DNA of 64,000 bases from Dermatophilaceae bacterium Soc4.6 (GCA_039889245.1 JAZGVH010000002.1:558001-622000), one strand, 5' to 3'; positions 8,497 to 18,432 are shown, numbered from the stretch's first letter. The notes: generated by a model from the sequence alone, not told the origin. Numbers and translations: made by a program.

Positions 8497-10188
8497 ATGC
8501 CGTCACGCCCCACCCCCACCGCGCTCACGCGGATCGCCGTCGCGGCGACCGCAGGAGTCGTCGTGGCGCTCACCGCCCTCGTCGCGCCCGGCCCTGCGGC
8601 GGCCAGCGCGGGGTCGGCTGCGGCCACGGCTGCGAGCGTGCCGGCCGACGCCAGGCTCGCGGCCGGCTGGCTCGCGGGTGAGCGTGACGGCGACGGCGGG
8701 GTGCCGGGGCCCTTCGCCGGCACCGACTGGGGCCTGACCGTCGACACCCTCTGGGCCATGAAGGCCGCAGGCGCGAGCACCGTTGACCTGCAACGCACCT
8801 GGGGGGCGATCGAGGCCAACGCCACCGAGCTCGCCGGACCGCCGTCCTGGTCCACCGACACCACGCTGCGCTACGGCGGTGGAACGGCCAAGGTCTTGGT
8901 GGCCGCCCAGTCGGTGGGCGCCGACCCGCGGGCGGTCCGGGCCGGCGGCACGAGTCACGACCTGGTCGCCGCCACCCTCGCGCGCATCGCCACCACCGGA
9001 CCGCAGGTGGGGCGGCTCGAGGACTCCGCGAGCGCAGGATTCGACAGCACCAACGTCTTCAGCCAGGCCATCGCCGTCATCGGGCTCAGCGACGCCCGGC
9101 TCACCCGCGCGGCCGACACCACCACCCTCGCGTCCGCCGTCACGTTCCTGGGCACGCAGCAGTGCGCACCCGGCTGGTTCCGCGTGTTTTACGACGATGA
9201 CCTCACCTGTGATGCGGCACTGGCCAAGGGGGACGCGGCCGGTGACGTCGACGGCACCGCGATCGCCGTGCAGGCGATGGTCGCCGCCCGTGACCGCGGG
9301 ATCAGCGTCGACCTCGCTGCGCTGGGTGCGGCCGCCGGATACCTGGTCTCGGCCCAGCACAGCGACGGCTCCTTCGGCGGGGGCGCCGGCGCCTCCGGTG
9401 CCAACGCCAACAGCACCGGCCTGGCTGCCGCCGCCCTGCAGCTCACCGGCCGCACGACGCAGGCCGCCAGGGCGCGCTCCTGGGTGGCCGGGCTGCAGCT
9501 GGTCGCCACGACCGGTGCGCTCGCCAGCGAGCGGGGGGCCATCGCCTACGACGCCGCGGCGCTCGCCGACGCGCGCACCCACGGGATCAGCGCCGCCGGC
9601 CGCGACCAGTGGCGACGGGCCACGGCACAGGCGGTGTTCGCCCTCAACCCGGTCGGGCTCGCGCAGCTCGCCGGGCTGCCCTCGGGGACGGGGCTGCCCA
9701 CGCCACCCACCACCACCCCCACCACTCCGGCAACGCCGGAGACACGCCCGACGACTCGCCCCGCCACGACGCCACGCGCCACCTCGGCACCTGCGTCCAC
9801 TCAGCCGCCCCAGCCTGCTGGGGCCCGCACGGGACCGGTGTCGACGACCCGGTCCGACGGCGCAGCGGGCCCGGGCCCCCTGGGGGGTGGCTCGGGCTCG
9901 CTGTCCTCCGCGTCTGTGCCGCTCGTCCCGTCCGCGCGGCCAGTGCTCCCCAGCGCGGCCGCGACCGGTGTGGACCTCCCTGCCGTCAGCGACCCCCCGG
10001 CTCAGACGCCGACGCCGACGCCCGCACCCGACGACGCCGCTGCGCTGGCGAGTGCTCGCACGGACACCGAGACACCGGCCGGTGGGTTCTGGCGCTCCCC
10101 ACTGGTGCTCGCGGTGGGCATCGGCGTGCTCATGGGGGCCCTCGTCGTGCTGCGGCCGTGGCGCCTGCTCGGAGGGCGGGCGCGATGA
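8497..10188 (+). CDS. Membrane-anchored prenyltransferase-type alpha/alpha-barrel protein
   Basis: 563 aa from ATG at 8497 with AGGAG at 8482-8486. There is a signal peptide (residues 1-35), then helical repeats to about residue 400 (AAGWLAGERDGDGGVPGPF, FLGTQQCAPGWFRVF, YLVSAQHSDGSFGGG), then a long Pro/Thr/Ser linker. A single C-terminal transmembrane helix (SPLVLAVGIGVLMGALVVL) with Arg-rich tail ends the protein. It matches the alpha domain of the preceding protein without a beta domain. The gene downstream, overlapping by ATGA, encodes the beta domain alone. The surface position and riboswitch operon suggest B12 capture. Confidence 0.8.
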   Translation: MPSRPTPTALTRIAVAATAGVVVALTALVAPGPAAASAGSAAATAASVPADARLAAGWLAGERDGDGGVPGPFAGTDWGLTVDTLWAMKAAGASTVDLQRTWGAIEANATELAGPPSWSTDTTLRYGGGTAKVLVAAQSVGADPRAVRAGGTSHDLVAATLARIATTGPQVGRLEDSASAGFDSTNVFSQAIAVIGLSDARLTRAADTTTLASAVTFLGTQQCAPGWFRVFYDDDLTCDAALAKGDAAGDVDGTAIAVQAMVAARDRGISVDLAALGAAAGYLVSAQHSDGSFGGGAGASGANANSTGLAAAALQLTGRTTQAARARSWVAGLQLVATTGALASERGAIAYDAAALADARTHGISAAGRDQWRRATAQAVFALNPVGLAQLAGLPSGTGLPTPPTTTPTTPATPETRPTTRPATTPRATSAPASTQPPQPAGARTGPVSTTRSDGAAGPGPLGGGSGSLSSASVPLVPSARPVLPSAAATGVDLPAVSDPPAQTPTPTPAPDDAAALASARTDTETPAGGFWRSPLVLAVGIGVLMGALVVLRPWRLLGGRAR

Positions 10189-11213
10189 CGCAGCGTCAGG
10201 TCGGCGCGGCACACGCGGCGCGGTCGGTGCTGCCGGCACGGGTGCGACGGGCCGCTGTGACGCTCGGCCTCGGCGCCGCCCTGGCTCTGCCCCTGGTCGT
10301 CGCCGCCCCTGCGCCGGCGCAGGCCGTGGGCCTGCCCGGCTACTGCCCCGATGCCACGGGCGTCACCGTGGTCGTCGACTTCCAGGCCCTCGGGGGCGGG
10401 GTGGTCGTGCGCTGCGCGCCCGCACCGCTGGCCGGATCCGGCACCGGGCTCGACGCGCTCGTCGGCGCCGGGATCAGCCTCGAGGGCACCCGCCGCTGGG
10501 GTGACTCCTTCATCTGCCGGCTCGGTGGCAAGCCTGCGGTCACCACGACGCTCGCGGTGACCGGGCAGCCCGGCTACCACGAGCAGTGCCTCGACACCCC
10601 GCCGAGCGCGGCCTTCTGGGGCTACTGGTACGCCGCCGACAACGGCGCGTGGCAGTACAGCCAACAGGGCGTGAAGGGGCATCGCGCGATGGCGGGAGGC
10701 TTCGAGGGCTGGTCGTTCTCGCTCAACGCCAGCGGCTCGGGCAACCCGGCACCGCGACTGGCTCCCACGCGACCAGCCAAACCAGCCAGGCCGGCGACAC
10801 CGGCGACCGGCGTCCCCGCTCCCAAGCCAGCTGCCGGATCCGGCTCTGCCGCAACAGGTTCTGGCTCCAGCGCGAGCGCACCGACATCCGCGGGCGGTGG
10901 GAGCACGCCGCGACTCGCCGTTGCCTCCACTCCGGGTGCTGCACCCACACCCGTGAGGCCAGGTGGGGCCACTCCGAGCAGTGAGTCGGCCGACCCGAGC
11001 ACTGCAGCCGGCGCCACTGCCCAGACCGCAGCCCCGCCCGTCGTCTCGGGTGAGCTTGCGGCTGCTCCCGTCTCGTCGTCGGGGGCGCCGGGGTCGGCCG
11101 GCTCGGCAGGGCCGTCGACCGGCACCGTCGTCGGGGTCGGCATCCTCGCCTTCCTCCTCGTCGCCGGCGCGGGCACCGCGTGGCGCCGACGCCGGGGCGC
11201 GGACTCGTCGTGA
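10185..11213 (+). CDS. Membrane-anchored DUF4430 (transcobalamin beta-domain-like) protein
   Basis: 342 aa; its ATG overlaps the upstream stop (ATGA). After a signal peptide comes one DUF4430-like domain at about residues 50-185 (TGVTVVVDFQALGGGVVVRC, FWGYWYAADNGAWQYSQQG, EGWSFSLN), closely parallel to the beta domain of the 6905 protein. A low-complexity Pro/Ala/Ser/Gly linker and a C-terminal transmembrane helix with RRRR follow. It looks like the second half of a split transcobalamin whose first half is the 8497 protein. Four Cys in the folded domain could form disulfides. Confidence 0.8.
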   Translation: MTQRQVGAAHAARSVLPARVRRAAVTLGLGAALALPLVVAAPAPAQAVGLPGYCPDATGVTVVVDFQALGGGVVVRCAPAPLAGSGTGLDALVGAGISLEGTRRWGDSFICRLGGKPAVTTTLAVTGQPGYHEQCLDTPPSAAFWGYWYAADNGAWQYSQQGVKGHRAMAGGFEGWSFSLNASGSGNPAPRLAPTRPAKPARPATPATGVPAPKPAAGSGSAATGSGSSASAPTSAGGGSTPRLAVASTPGAAPTPVRPGGATPSSESADPSTAAGATAQTAAPPVVSGELAAAPVSSSGAPGSAGSAGPSTGTVVGVGILAFLLVAGAGTAWRRRRGADSS

Positions 11214-12430
11214 GCACCACTCGTCGCCCCCGTGCGGTGCCCGCTGCTCGCCGCCTGGCCGGCGCGCGGGGGCTGCACCGGGCGGGGGCCTACGGGCTGC
11301 CGCGCGCCGTGCACCCCGTCGCGTGGTGGGCGTGGGCGCTCGGCCTGGCCTCCGCGGCCACCCGCACCACGAACCCGCTGCTGCTCCTGCTGATCGTCGC
11401 CGCCGCCTCCCTCACCGTGGTCAGCCGCCGCTCCGACACCCCCTGGGGCCGAGCCTTCCGCATGTATCTCGTGCTCGGGGCGGTCATCGTGGTCATGCGC
11501 GTCGCCTTCCGGGTCGTCTTCGGCGGCGGCGACACCGGTGTGGTGCTGCTGCACCTGCCTCAGATCCCGCTGCCCGACTGGGCCGCCGGCATCCGCCTGC
11601 TCGGCGACGTGACCGGCTCGTCGTTGCTCTCCGGCCTCTACGACGGGCTGCGGCTGGCCACCATGGTCGTGTGCGTCGGCGCGGGCAACGCCCTCGCCAA
11701 CCCGAAGCGGCTGCTGCGCTCGGTGCCGACCGCGCTCTACGACGTGGGCACCGCCGTGGTCATCGCCGTCTCGGTCTTCCCGCAGCTGGCCGAGAGCGTG
11801 GTCCGCGTGCAGCGGGCGCGGCGGCTGCGAGGAGGCCCGAGCCGTGGCCGGCACGCCGTGACCGCGGTTGTCATCCCGGTGCTCGCCGACGCCCTCGACC
11901 GGTCGCTGCTGCTCGCGGCCGCGATGGACGCCCGCGGCTACGGGCGCCACGGGCAGGCCTCTGCGCGTAGCCGACTCGTCACCGGTGGCCTCACCATCGC
12001 CGGTCTGATCGGGGTCTGCGTGGGGGTCTATGCGGTGCTCGACGGCACCACCGCTCAGCTGCTGGCCCTGCCGACGCTGCTGGCCGGCCTCGCCGTCGCC
12101 TCGAGCGGTCTGGTCGCGGCGAGCCGGCGCACCCGGACCACGCGCTACCGTCCCGATCCCTTCGACCTCGCCGCCTGGGGCGTTACCCTCAGCGGGGCCG
12201 TGGCCGGGCTGGCCCTCGCCCTCACGGCGCAGGTCGACCCCGTGGTGCTCAACCCTGCGGTCAGCCCGGCTGCGTGGCCCGCCCTGTCGGTGCTCCCGCT
12301 CGCCGCGGTGGTCGTGGCGGCGCTGCCCGCGTGGCTGACGCCGCCGCCGGCGTCCACCGCAGGCGGCGGCCCGACATCGCAGGCGGTGGCGACCCCGCTG
12401 CGGCTGGTCCCGGCGGGAGGGCCGCGGTGA
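11210..12430 (+). CDS. ecfT: ECF transporter T component (CbiQ/EcfT family)
   Basis: 406 aa from GTG at 11210, overlapping the previous stop (GTGA). It is polytopic: hydrophobic segments lie near residues 35-75, 85-110, 150-210 and 265-370. The two coupling-helix Ala-Arg-Gly motifs of the family are present as RARRLRGG and MDARGYGR. These helices dock into the ATPases and transmit ATP hydrolysis to the S component. It has extra C-terminal helices compared with minimal EcfT. The cargo is presumably cobalamin given the operon. Confidence 0.9.
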   Translation: MSTTRRPRAVPAARRLAGARGLHRAGAYGLPRAVHPVAWWAWALGLASAATRTTNPLLLLLIVAAASLTVVSRRSDTPWGRAFRMYLVLGAVIVVMRVAFRVVFGGGDTGVVLLHLPQIPLPDWAAGIRLLGDVTGSSLLSGLYDGLRLATMVVCVGAGNALANPKRLLRSVPTALYDVGTAVVIAVSVFPQLAESVVRVQRARRLRGGPSRGRHAVTAVVIPVLADALDRSLLLAAAMDARGYGRHGQASARSRLVTGGLTIAGLIGVCVGVYAVLDGTTAQLLALPTLLAGLAVASSGLVAASRRTRTTRYRPDPFDLAAWGVTLSGAVAGLALALTAQVDPVVLNPAVSPAAWPALSVLPLAAVVVAALPAWLTPPPASTAGGGPTSQAVATPLRLVPAGGPR

Positions 12431-14076
12431 TCCGCCTCGAGGGGGTCAGCGTCACGTATGCCGACGCGCCCGTCCCGACCCTGCGAGACGTCGACCTGCA
12501 CATCGAGGAGGGAGAGCTGGCCCTCGTCGTCGGCTCCACCGGCGTCGGCAAGTCGACGCTGCTGGGGGCGATCAACGGCCTGGTGCCGCACTTCACGGGC
12601 GGGCGGCTGGCCGGGCGGGTCACCGTCGGCGGCTACGACACGCGGCTCCACCCCCCACGCGAGATGGCCGACGTCGTGGGCTGGGTGGGGCAGGACCCGC
12701 TCGCCGGCTTCGTCACCGACACCGTCGAGGACGAGCTGGCCTACGGGATGGAGCAGCTCGCCGTGCCGCCGGAGACGATGCGCCGGCGCGTCGAGGAGAC
12801 CCTGGACCTGCTCGGCATCGCCGAGCTGCGCCACCGCCCGCTGGCCTCGCTGTCCGGTGGCCAGCAGCAGCGCGTCGCCATCGGCTCGGTGCTCACGGCC
12901 CACCCCCGGGTGCTCGTGCTCGACGAGCCGACCTCGGCGCTCGACCCCACCGCCGCCGAGGAGGTGCTCGCCGCCGTCACCCGCCTCGTGCACGACCTGG
13001 GCACCACCGTCGTGATCGCCGAGCACCGGCTCGAGCGGGTGCTGCAGTTCGCCGACCGCGTCGTGCACCTACCCGGTGGCGGGGTGGTCACCAGCGGCCC
13101 TCCCGAGGTGGTCATGCAGACCTGCTCCATCGCGCCACCCGTCATCGAGCTCGGCCGGCTGGCCGGCTGGGCGCCCCTGCGCTTGTCGGTGCGTGACGCC
13201 CGGCGCGCCGCCGGACCCCTGCGCGAGCGGTTGGAAGGGGTGCGGCCTGCGGCGGCCGACCCGTCCCCCCTGCTCGCCCGTCACCCCTCAGGAGGTGCCG
13301 CGCTCGAGGCGTCCCACGTCACCGTCACCTACGGCGAGCACGTGGCCGTCCGCGACGTCAGCCTGCAGCTCGAGCGCGGCAGCCTCACCGCCCTCATGGG
13401 CCGCAACGGCTCAGGCAAGTCCTCCCTGATGTGGGCGCTGCAGGGCAGTGGCCGACGGCGCAGCGGCACGGTCCTGGTCAGCAGCAAGGACCCGAAGTCG
13501 CTGTCGGACGACGCTGCCCGTCGCCTGGTCGGGCTCGTCCCCCAGACGGCGGCCGACCTGCTCTACCTGCGCACCGTGCGTGAGGAGTGCCTCGCCGCCG
13601 ACGACCAGACCGGCTCGGCGCACGGCACCTGCCGGGCGCTGCTCGACCGGCTCGTGCCGGGCATCGGTGGCGAGCAGCACCCGCGGGACCTCTCCGAGGG
13701 GCAGCGCCTGGCGCTGGTGCTCGCCGTGCAGCTGACCGCCGAGCCTCCGGTGCTGCTGCTCGACGAGCCGACGCGCGGGCTCGACTACACGGCCAAGCGC
13801 CACCTCGCCCAGGCGCTGCGCGAGCTGCGCGCCGAGGGGCGGGCCCTGCTGGTCGCAACCCACGACGTGGAGTTCGTCGCCGCCTGCGCCGACCGGGTCG
13901 TGGTGATGGCGGAGGGCGAGGTCATCGCCGACGGGCCGACGGCGTCGGTCGTGGCGGCGTCACCGTCCTTCGCCCCCCAGGTCGCCAAGATCATGGCGCC
14001 GCAGCCGTGGCTGACCGTCGACGAGGTCGCGACGGCCCTGGCCGGCAGCACCATCCCGACGGGAGCGACCCCATGA
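12427..14076 (+). CDS. ecfA: ECF transporter ATPase with two fused nucleotide-binding domains
   Basis: 549 aa, GTG start overlapping the T-component stop. The first ABC domain has Walker A GSTGVGKST, signature LSGGQQQR and Walker B VLVLDEPTSALD. The second has Walker A GRNGSGKSS, a degenerate signature LSEGQRLAL and Walker B VLLLDEPTRGLD. Such A-A' fusions power group II ECF vitamin transporters. The altered second signature suggests unequal ATP sites, as in other EcfA-A' pairs. Translational coupling on both sides places it in the same complex as its neighbours. Confidence 0.93.
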   Translation: MIRLEGVSVTYADAPVPTLRDVDLHIEEGELALVVGSTGVGKSTLLGAINGLVPHFTGGRLAGRVTVGGYDTRLHPPREMADVVGWVGQDPLAGFVTDTVEDELAYGMEQLAVPPETMRRRVEETLDLLGIAELRHRPLASLSGGQQQRVAIGSVLTAHPRVLVLDEPTSALDPTAAEEVLAAVTRLVHDLGTTVVIAEHRLERVLQFADRVVHLPGGGVVTSGPPEVVMQTCSIAPPVIELGRLAGWAPLRLSVRDARRAAGPLRERLEGVRPAAADPSPLLARHPSGGAALEASHVTVTYGEHVAVRDVSLQLERGSLTALMGRNGSGKSSLMWALQGSGRRRSGTVLVSSKDPKSLSDDAARRLVGLVPQTAADLLYLRTVREECLAADDQTGSAHGTCRALLDRLVPGIGGEQHPRDLSEGQRLALVLAVQLTAEPPVLLLDEPTRGLDYTAKRHLAQALRELRAEGRALLVATHDVEFVAACADRVVVMAEGEVIADGPTASVVAASPSFAPQVAKIMAPQPWLTVDEVATALAGSTIPTGATP

Positions 14077-14963
14077 GCCTGCGCGAGCGACCTCGTGCGG
14101 ACGCGTCGCGCCCGACCCCCCGCTCCCCCGCGGCGGCCGACCTCGTCGCCACGCTCGGCGGTACCGCCGTGCGGATGGGGCCGTGGACGGCGGTGGCCCT
14201 CGTCGTCGCCTCCGTCGCCGGACTGGCCATGTTCGCCTGGCCGCTCTTCGTGCAGGCGGCGCCGACCGGTGCGGGGCACGCGGTCGACGCTCCCTACGTC
14301 TTCGCGGCGGTGCTGCCCCTGCTCGTCGTCATCGTGCTCGCGTCGATGGCCGAGGGCGGGATGGACTCGAAGGCACTGGCGATGCTCGGCGTGCTGTCAG
14401 CCGTCAACGCGGCGATGCGACCGCTGGGGGCCGGCACCGCGGGCATCGAGACGGTCTTCTTCCTGCTCGTGCTCGCGGGTCGGGTCTTCGGGCCGGGTTT
14501 CGGCTTCGTGCTCGGGTGCACCTCGATGTTCGCCTCGGCCCTGCTGACCGCCGGGGTCGGGCCGTGGCTGCCCTTCCAGATGCTGACGTCGGCGTGGATC
14601 GGGCTGGGGGCGGGGCTGCTTCCCCGACGCGCCAGAGGCCGGGGGGAGGTGGCGATGCTCGCGGTCTACGGGGTGCTGGCGGCCTACCTCTTCGGAGCCC
14701 TGATGAACCTCTGGTTCTGGCCCTTCGTCGCCGGCGCCGGGTCGCTCGGCGACGGGACGCTGGCCTACGTGCCGGGTGCCCCGCTGCTCGACAACCTGCA
14801 CCGCTTCGGGGTCTTCACGCTGGTGACCTCGACCGGCGGCTGGGACACCGGGCGGGCCATCACCAACGCGGTCGCGATCGCGCTGCTCGGGCCGGCCGTG
14901 CTGGCGACCCTGCGGAGAGCGGCCCGCAAGGCGTCGTACGACCCCGTGCGGGCGCGCGACTGA
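14073..14963 (+). CDS. ECF transporter S component, predicted cobalamin-specific (CbrT-like)
   Basis: 296 aa; ATG overlaps the ATPase stop (ATGA). It has six or more hydrophobic segments, with the VFGPGFGFVLGCTSMFASALL stretch (split here as VFGPGFGFVLG and TSMFASALLT) typical of substrate-binding S proteins. A cytosolic Arg-rich N-terminus precedes the first helix. Its vitamin is not proven by sequence, but the riboswitch and the transcobalamin-like partners argue strongly for B12 or a cobamide precursor. It completes the T-A-A-S set. Confidence 0.85.
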   Translation: MSLRERPRADASRPTPRSPAAADLVATLGGTAVRMGPWTAVALVVASVAGLAMFAWPLFVQAAPTGAGHAVDAPYVFAAVLPLLVVIVLASMAEGGMDSKALAMLGVLSAVNAAMRPLGAGTAGIETVFFLLVLAGRVFGPGFGFVLGCTSMFASALLTAGVGPWLPFQMLTSAWIGLGAGLLPRRARGRGEVAMLAVYGVLAAYLFGALMNLWFWPFVAGAGSLGDGTLAYVPGAPLLDNLHRFGVFTLVTSTGGWDTGRAITNAVAIALLGPAVLATLRRAARKASYDPVRARD

Positions 14964-15006
14964 CGGGTGGGCGCTGAGCCGCCTGCCCATACGCCTGCGC
15001 CACGCG

Positions 15007-15810
15007 TCAGCCCCAGACCCCCAGCAGTTGCAGGCTGATCCGCACGATGAAGGCACTGACGACGACGATGAAGACGATGCGCACGAAGCGGCTGCCGAGG
15101 CGCACGGCGGTGCGGGCGCCGAGGTAGCCGCCGACCAGGTTCGCCACCCCCATCGCGAGGCCGATCGTCACGACCACGTGGCCGCCGGGGGCGAAGACGG
15201 TCAGCGCTCCGAGGTTGGTCGCGACGTTGACGATCTTGGCCTTGGCACTCGCCTCGAGGAACGCGTAGCCCATCAGCCCGACCAGCGCGAAGACGAGGAA
15301 CGACCCCGTGCCCGGGCCGAGCGCCCCGTCGTAGACCCCGATGACGAAGCCGGTGAGCATCGCGGCGACCGTATGCCGCACCCCGTCCCACCGCAGGGCC
15401 GTCGCCGTCCCCAGCTGGGGCTTGAAGAGGGTGTAGGCCCCGACCAGCACCAGGCAGACGAGGATGATCGGGTTGAACGCCGCCTTGGGGATCTGCAGGC
15501 CGATCAGCGCTCCCCCGATCGCCCCGACGTAGGCGATGCCCGCCATCGGCAGGGCAGTGCGCAGGTCGGGTCGCACCCGTCGGTAGTAGGTCACCGAGCT
15601 CGTGGCCGTGCCGAAGATCGAGGCGAACTTGTTGGTGGCGAGCACCTGCGCCGGTGACGCTCCCGGCAGCCCGAGGAGGATCGCCGGCAGCTGGACCAGT
15701 CCGCCCCCACCGACGACGGCGTCGACCCACCCGGCGACGAGGCCCGCGAGGGTCAGCAGGAGGGCGGTGGTCAGGGACGGGTCGGCGACGGTGGGGTCGA
15801 TGGCCAGCAC
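15007..15810 (-). CDS. TSUP family transporter (TauE/SafE-like permease)
   Basis: 267 aa, GTG start, eight or so transmembrane segments. The duplicated family signatures are visible: LAGLVAGWVDAVVGGGGLVQLP near the N-terminus and TGFVIGVYDGALGPGTGSFL in the middle. The family moves sulfite, sulfonates or other small organic anions. The gene begins one base after the HAD hydrolase stop, so the two are probably co-transcribed. Confidence 0.88.
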   Translation of the reverse strand: MLAIDPTVADPSLTTALLLTLAGLVAGWVDAVVGGGGLVQLPAILLGLPGASPAQVLATNKFASIFGTATSSVTYYRRVRPDLRTALPMAGIAYVGAIGGALIGLQIPKAAFNPIILVCLVLVGAYTLFKPQLGTATALRWDGVRHTVAAMLTGFVIGVYDGALGPGTGSFLVFALVGLMGYAFLEASAKAKIVNVATNLGALTVFAPGGHVVVTIGLAMGVANLVGGYLGARTAVRLGSRFVRIVFIVVVSAFIVRISLQLLGVWG

Positions 15811-15811
15811 G

Positions 15812-16564
15812 TCAGCGGTCGCCGCCCGCGTGCCACGCGGTCACGATGTCGAGGACGTCGATCAGCTCGTGCGCAACCGCGTCGGGCGTCGCGTCCACCG
15901 CCACCTGCTGGTCGACCGGGATGTCGCTGTGCGGCACCCAGATCGCCCGCATGCCGACGGCCTGCGGACCGTGCACGTCTTCGTACGCGCGGTCGCCGAC
16001 GTAGACGCAACGCTCGGGTGGAGCCCCGACCTGCGCAGCGGCATAGCGAAAGATCTCGGGTGACGGCTTCACCCACGGCGTCTCGCTCGAGTAGACGTCG
16101 GCGTCGATGAGGTGCAGCACCCCGTCTCGGGCGAACACTTCCTGGTGGTAGTCACGCGACCAGATCGTGTTGGAGAGCACACCGACGCGCATCCCGTTGG
16201 TGCGCAGGCCCTCCCACAACGGTGCGACCTGCGGGTCGGTCCACGTGTGCGGCTCCCAGAACTGCCGGTAGGCCGCCAGGCCGGCGACCAGGCGCGGGTC
16301 GTCGGCCACGACGTCGACCTCGGCCAGGATGTCCTCGATGCGCGCGGATGCGTGCCCGTCCACCCGACCCCGCGACCAGCCAGCCGACTCGGCGCCGTGG
16401 ATCCTCGCCGTCAGGTCCTCGACCAGGTGCGGGTCGGCGAGGTGGTACTCCCGGGCGAAGACCCGCCACTGCTCGACGAGGTCGACCGTGTGCCACGGCG
16501 TGAGCGTGCCACCCCAGTCGAAGATGACCGCCTCGACGGGGCGGGCCTCGACCAGCCCCGTCAC
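15812..16564 (-). CDS. HAD-family hydrolase
   Basis: 250 aa. Motif I is [12 protein letters not shown], motif II LSNT, motif III the Lys of WVKPSPEIF, and motif [15 protein letters not shown]. Note that the usual second Asp of DxD is Gly (D-W-G), a variant found in some HAD phosphatases. The stop overlaps the proS 3' end by four bases, so it lies downstream of proS in the same direction. The substrate is unknown. Confidence 0.85.
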   Translation of the reverse strand: MTGLVEARPVEAVIFDWGGTLTPWHTVDLVEQWRVFAREYHLADPHLVEDLTARIHGAESAGWSRGRVDGHASARIEDILAEVDVVADDPRLVAGLAAYRQFWEPHTWTDPQVAPLWEGLRTNGMRVGVLSNTIWSRDYHQEVFARDGVLHLIDADVYSSETPWVKPSPEIFRYAAAQVGAPPERCVYVGDRAYEDVHGPQAVGMRAIWVPHSDIPVDQQVAVDATPDAVAHELIDVLDIVTAWHAGGDR

Positions 16565-18321
16565 GCCCCGCGCACCTCCGCGAGCACCTGGCTCACCGCC
16601 TCCGCGACGGCGACGTCGCGCGCCTCGCCGGAGCGTCGGTCCTTGACCTCGACGAGGCCATCGGCCAGCCCACGCCCGACGACGACGATGGTCGGGATGC
16701 CGATCAGCTCGGAGTCCTTGAACTTCACGCCGGGGCTGACCTTGCGCCGGTCGTCCAGCAGCACCTGCAGACCACCTCCCTCGAGACCCCGGGTGATCTC
16801 CTCAGCCGCGAGGAAGACGTCGTCGTCCTTGCCCTGGGCGATGACGTGGACGTCGGCGGGTGAGATCTGCCGCGGCCAGACCAGGCCGAGCTCGTCGTGG
16901 TTGCCCTCGGCGATGCAGGCCACGGCGCGGGAGACGCCGACGCCGTAGGAGCCCATCGTCACCGTCACGAGCTTGCCGTTCTCGTTCAGCACCTTCAGCC
17001 CCAACGCCTCGGCGTACTTGCGGCCGAGCTGGAAGATGTGGCCCATCTCGATGCCGCGGGCCGCCTCGAGGGCGTGGCCGCAGCTGGGGCACGTGTCGCC
17101 GGGGCGCACCTCGGCTGCCTCGATCGTGCCGTCGGCCTCGAAGTCACGGCCCTTGACCAGCCCGATGACGTGCCGCCCGGCCTGATCGGCGCCGGTGACC
17201 CAGCTCGTGCCGTCGACGACGCGCGGGTCGAGCAGGTAGCGCACCGCCCCGGGCTTCTCGGCGCCGAGCGCGCCCGGGCCGATGTAGCCCTTGACCAGCT
17301 GTGGCACGGACGCGAAGTCGTCGAAGACCTCGAAGGTCGCGGGCTCGAGCTGGGCCTCGAGCCGCTTCTCGTCGACCTCGCGGTCACCGGGCAGGCCGAT
17401 GGCCAGCACCTCGGTGCTGCCGTCGGGGTGGGTGACCTGGACGATGACGTTCTTCAGCGTGTCACCGGCCTCCCAGGCGCGGTCGTCCCGCGCGAAGGCC
17501 GTGTTGAGCAGGTCGACCAGGCTGGCGATGGTCGGGGTGGCGGGCGTGTCCTCCACGTGCGCCGCCGGGGCGCCGGCCCAGTCGATCGCCGGCGGGACGG
17601 GCACGCGCACGGCCTCGACGTTGGCGGCATACCCACAGTTGGCGCAGCGCACGTAGGTGTCCTCGCCGTTCTCGGCGGTCGCGAGGAACTCCTCGCTCTT
17701 GCTGCCGCCCATCGCGCCGGCCATCGCCTCGACGATGACGTAGTGGAAGCCGAGCCGGTCGAAGAGCCTGATGTAGGCCTCGCGGTGCGCGTCGTAGGCC
17801 TTGTCGAGACCGGCGTCGTCGACGGCGAAGGAGTAGGAGTCCTTCATGATGAACTCGCGCCCACGCAGCACCCCAGCACGTGGCCTCGCCTCGTCGCGGT
17901 ACTTCGTCTGGATCTGGTAGAGCGAGACCGGCAGGTCCTTGTAGGAGCTGAAGAGGTCCTTGACCGCGAGGGTGAACAGTTCCTCGTGCGTCGGGGCGAG
18001 CAGGTAGTCGCTGCCCTTGCGGTCCTTGAGCCGGAAGATGTTGGGACCGTAGGCGGTCCAGCGGCCCGTCGTCTCGTAGGGCTCCCGCGGCACGAGAGCG
18101 GGGAAGAGCAGCTCCTGCGCGCCGATCGCGTCCATCTCCTCGCGCACGATCTGCTCGACCCTGCGCAGCACCTTCAACCCGAGCGGCAGCCACGTGTAGA
18201 TGCCCGGGCTGACCCGGCGGATGTAGCCGGCGCGCACCAGCAGGCGGTGGCTCGGCACCTCGGCATCGGCCGGGTCCTCCCGCAGGGTGCGCAGGAACAG
18301 GCTCGACATGCGCATGGGCAC
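16561..18321 (-). CDS. proS: Prolyl-tRNA synthetase, bacterial type
   Basis: 586 aa from GTG at 18321, six bases after GAGGAG; ATGs at 18315 and 18309 are alternatives that give poorer spacing. [23 protein letters not shown] and [19 protein letters not shown] are typical of the class II catalytic start. Motif 2 is [21 protein letters not shown] (split: [20 protein letters not shown]). A YbaK-type editing insertion occupies roughly residues 230-390. The C-terminal anticodon domain ends the protein. It charges tRNA-Pro in the cytosol. Two inverted repeats lie upstream. Confidence 0.97.
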   Translation of the reverse strand: MPMRMSSLFLRTLREDPADAEVPSHRLLVRAGYIRRVSPGIYTWLPLGLKVLRRVEQIVREEMDAIGAQELLFPALVPREPYETTGRWTAYGPNIFRLKDRKGSDYLLAPTHEELFTLAVKDLFSSYKDLPVSLYQIQTKYRDEARPRAGVLRGREFIMKDSYSFAVDDAGLDKAYDAHREAYIRLFDRLGFHYVIVEAMAGAMGGSKSEEFLATAENGEDTYVRCANCGYAANVEAVRVPVPPAIDWAGAPAAHVEDTPATPTIASLVDLLNTAFARDDRAWEAGDTLKNVIVQVTHPDGSTEVLAIGLPGDREVDEKRLEAQLEPATFEVFDDFASVPQLVKGYIGPGALGAEKPGAVRYLLDPRVVDGTSWVTGADQAGRHVIGLVKGRDFEADGTIEAAEVRPGDTCPSCGHALEAARGIEMGHIFQLGRKYAEALGLKVLNENGKLVTVTMGSYGVGVSRAVACIAEGNHDELGLVWPRQISPADVHVIAQGKDDDVFLAAEEITRGLEGGGLQVLLDDRRKVSPGVKFKDSELIGIPTIVVVGRGLADGLVEVKDRRSGEARDVAVAEAVSQVLAEVRGA

Positions 18322-18432
18322 GGTGGGCTCCTCGGGTGGCCGACGGGGGCGCCCGCGGGTGCGGACGGTGCGGCCGGCTAGGCAGGACCGAAGCCTAGCC
18401 GCGACCACCGACCCCCGAGGTCCGGGCAGGAC

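Noticed and set aside
6425-8506. Long minus-strand open frame opposite the B12-operon genes
   Set aside because: Composition is Gly/Ala/Arg-rich antisense, with no family features, and the plus strand carries clear signal peptides and domains. The same applies to 2590-4926 minus, 8503-10239 minus, 10622-11950 minus and 20354-23498 minus.
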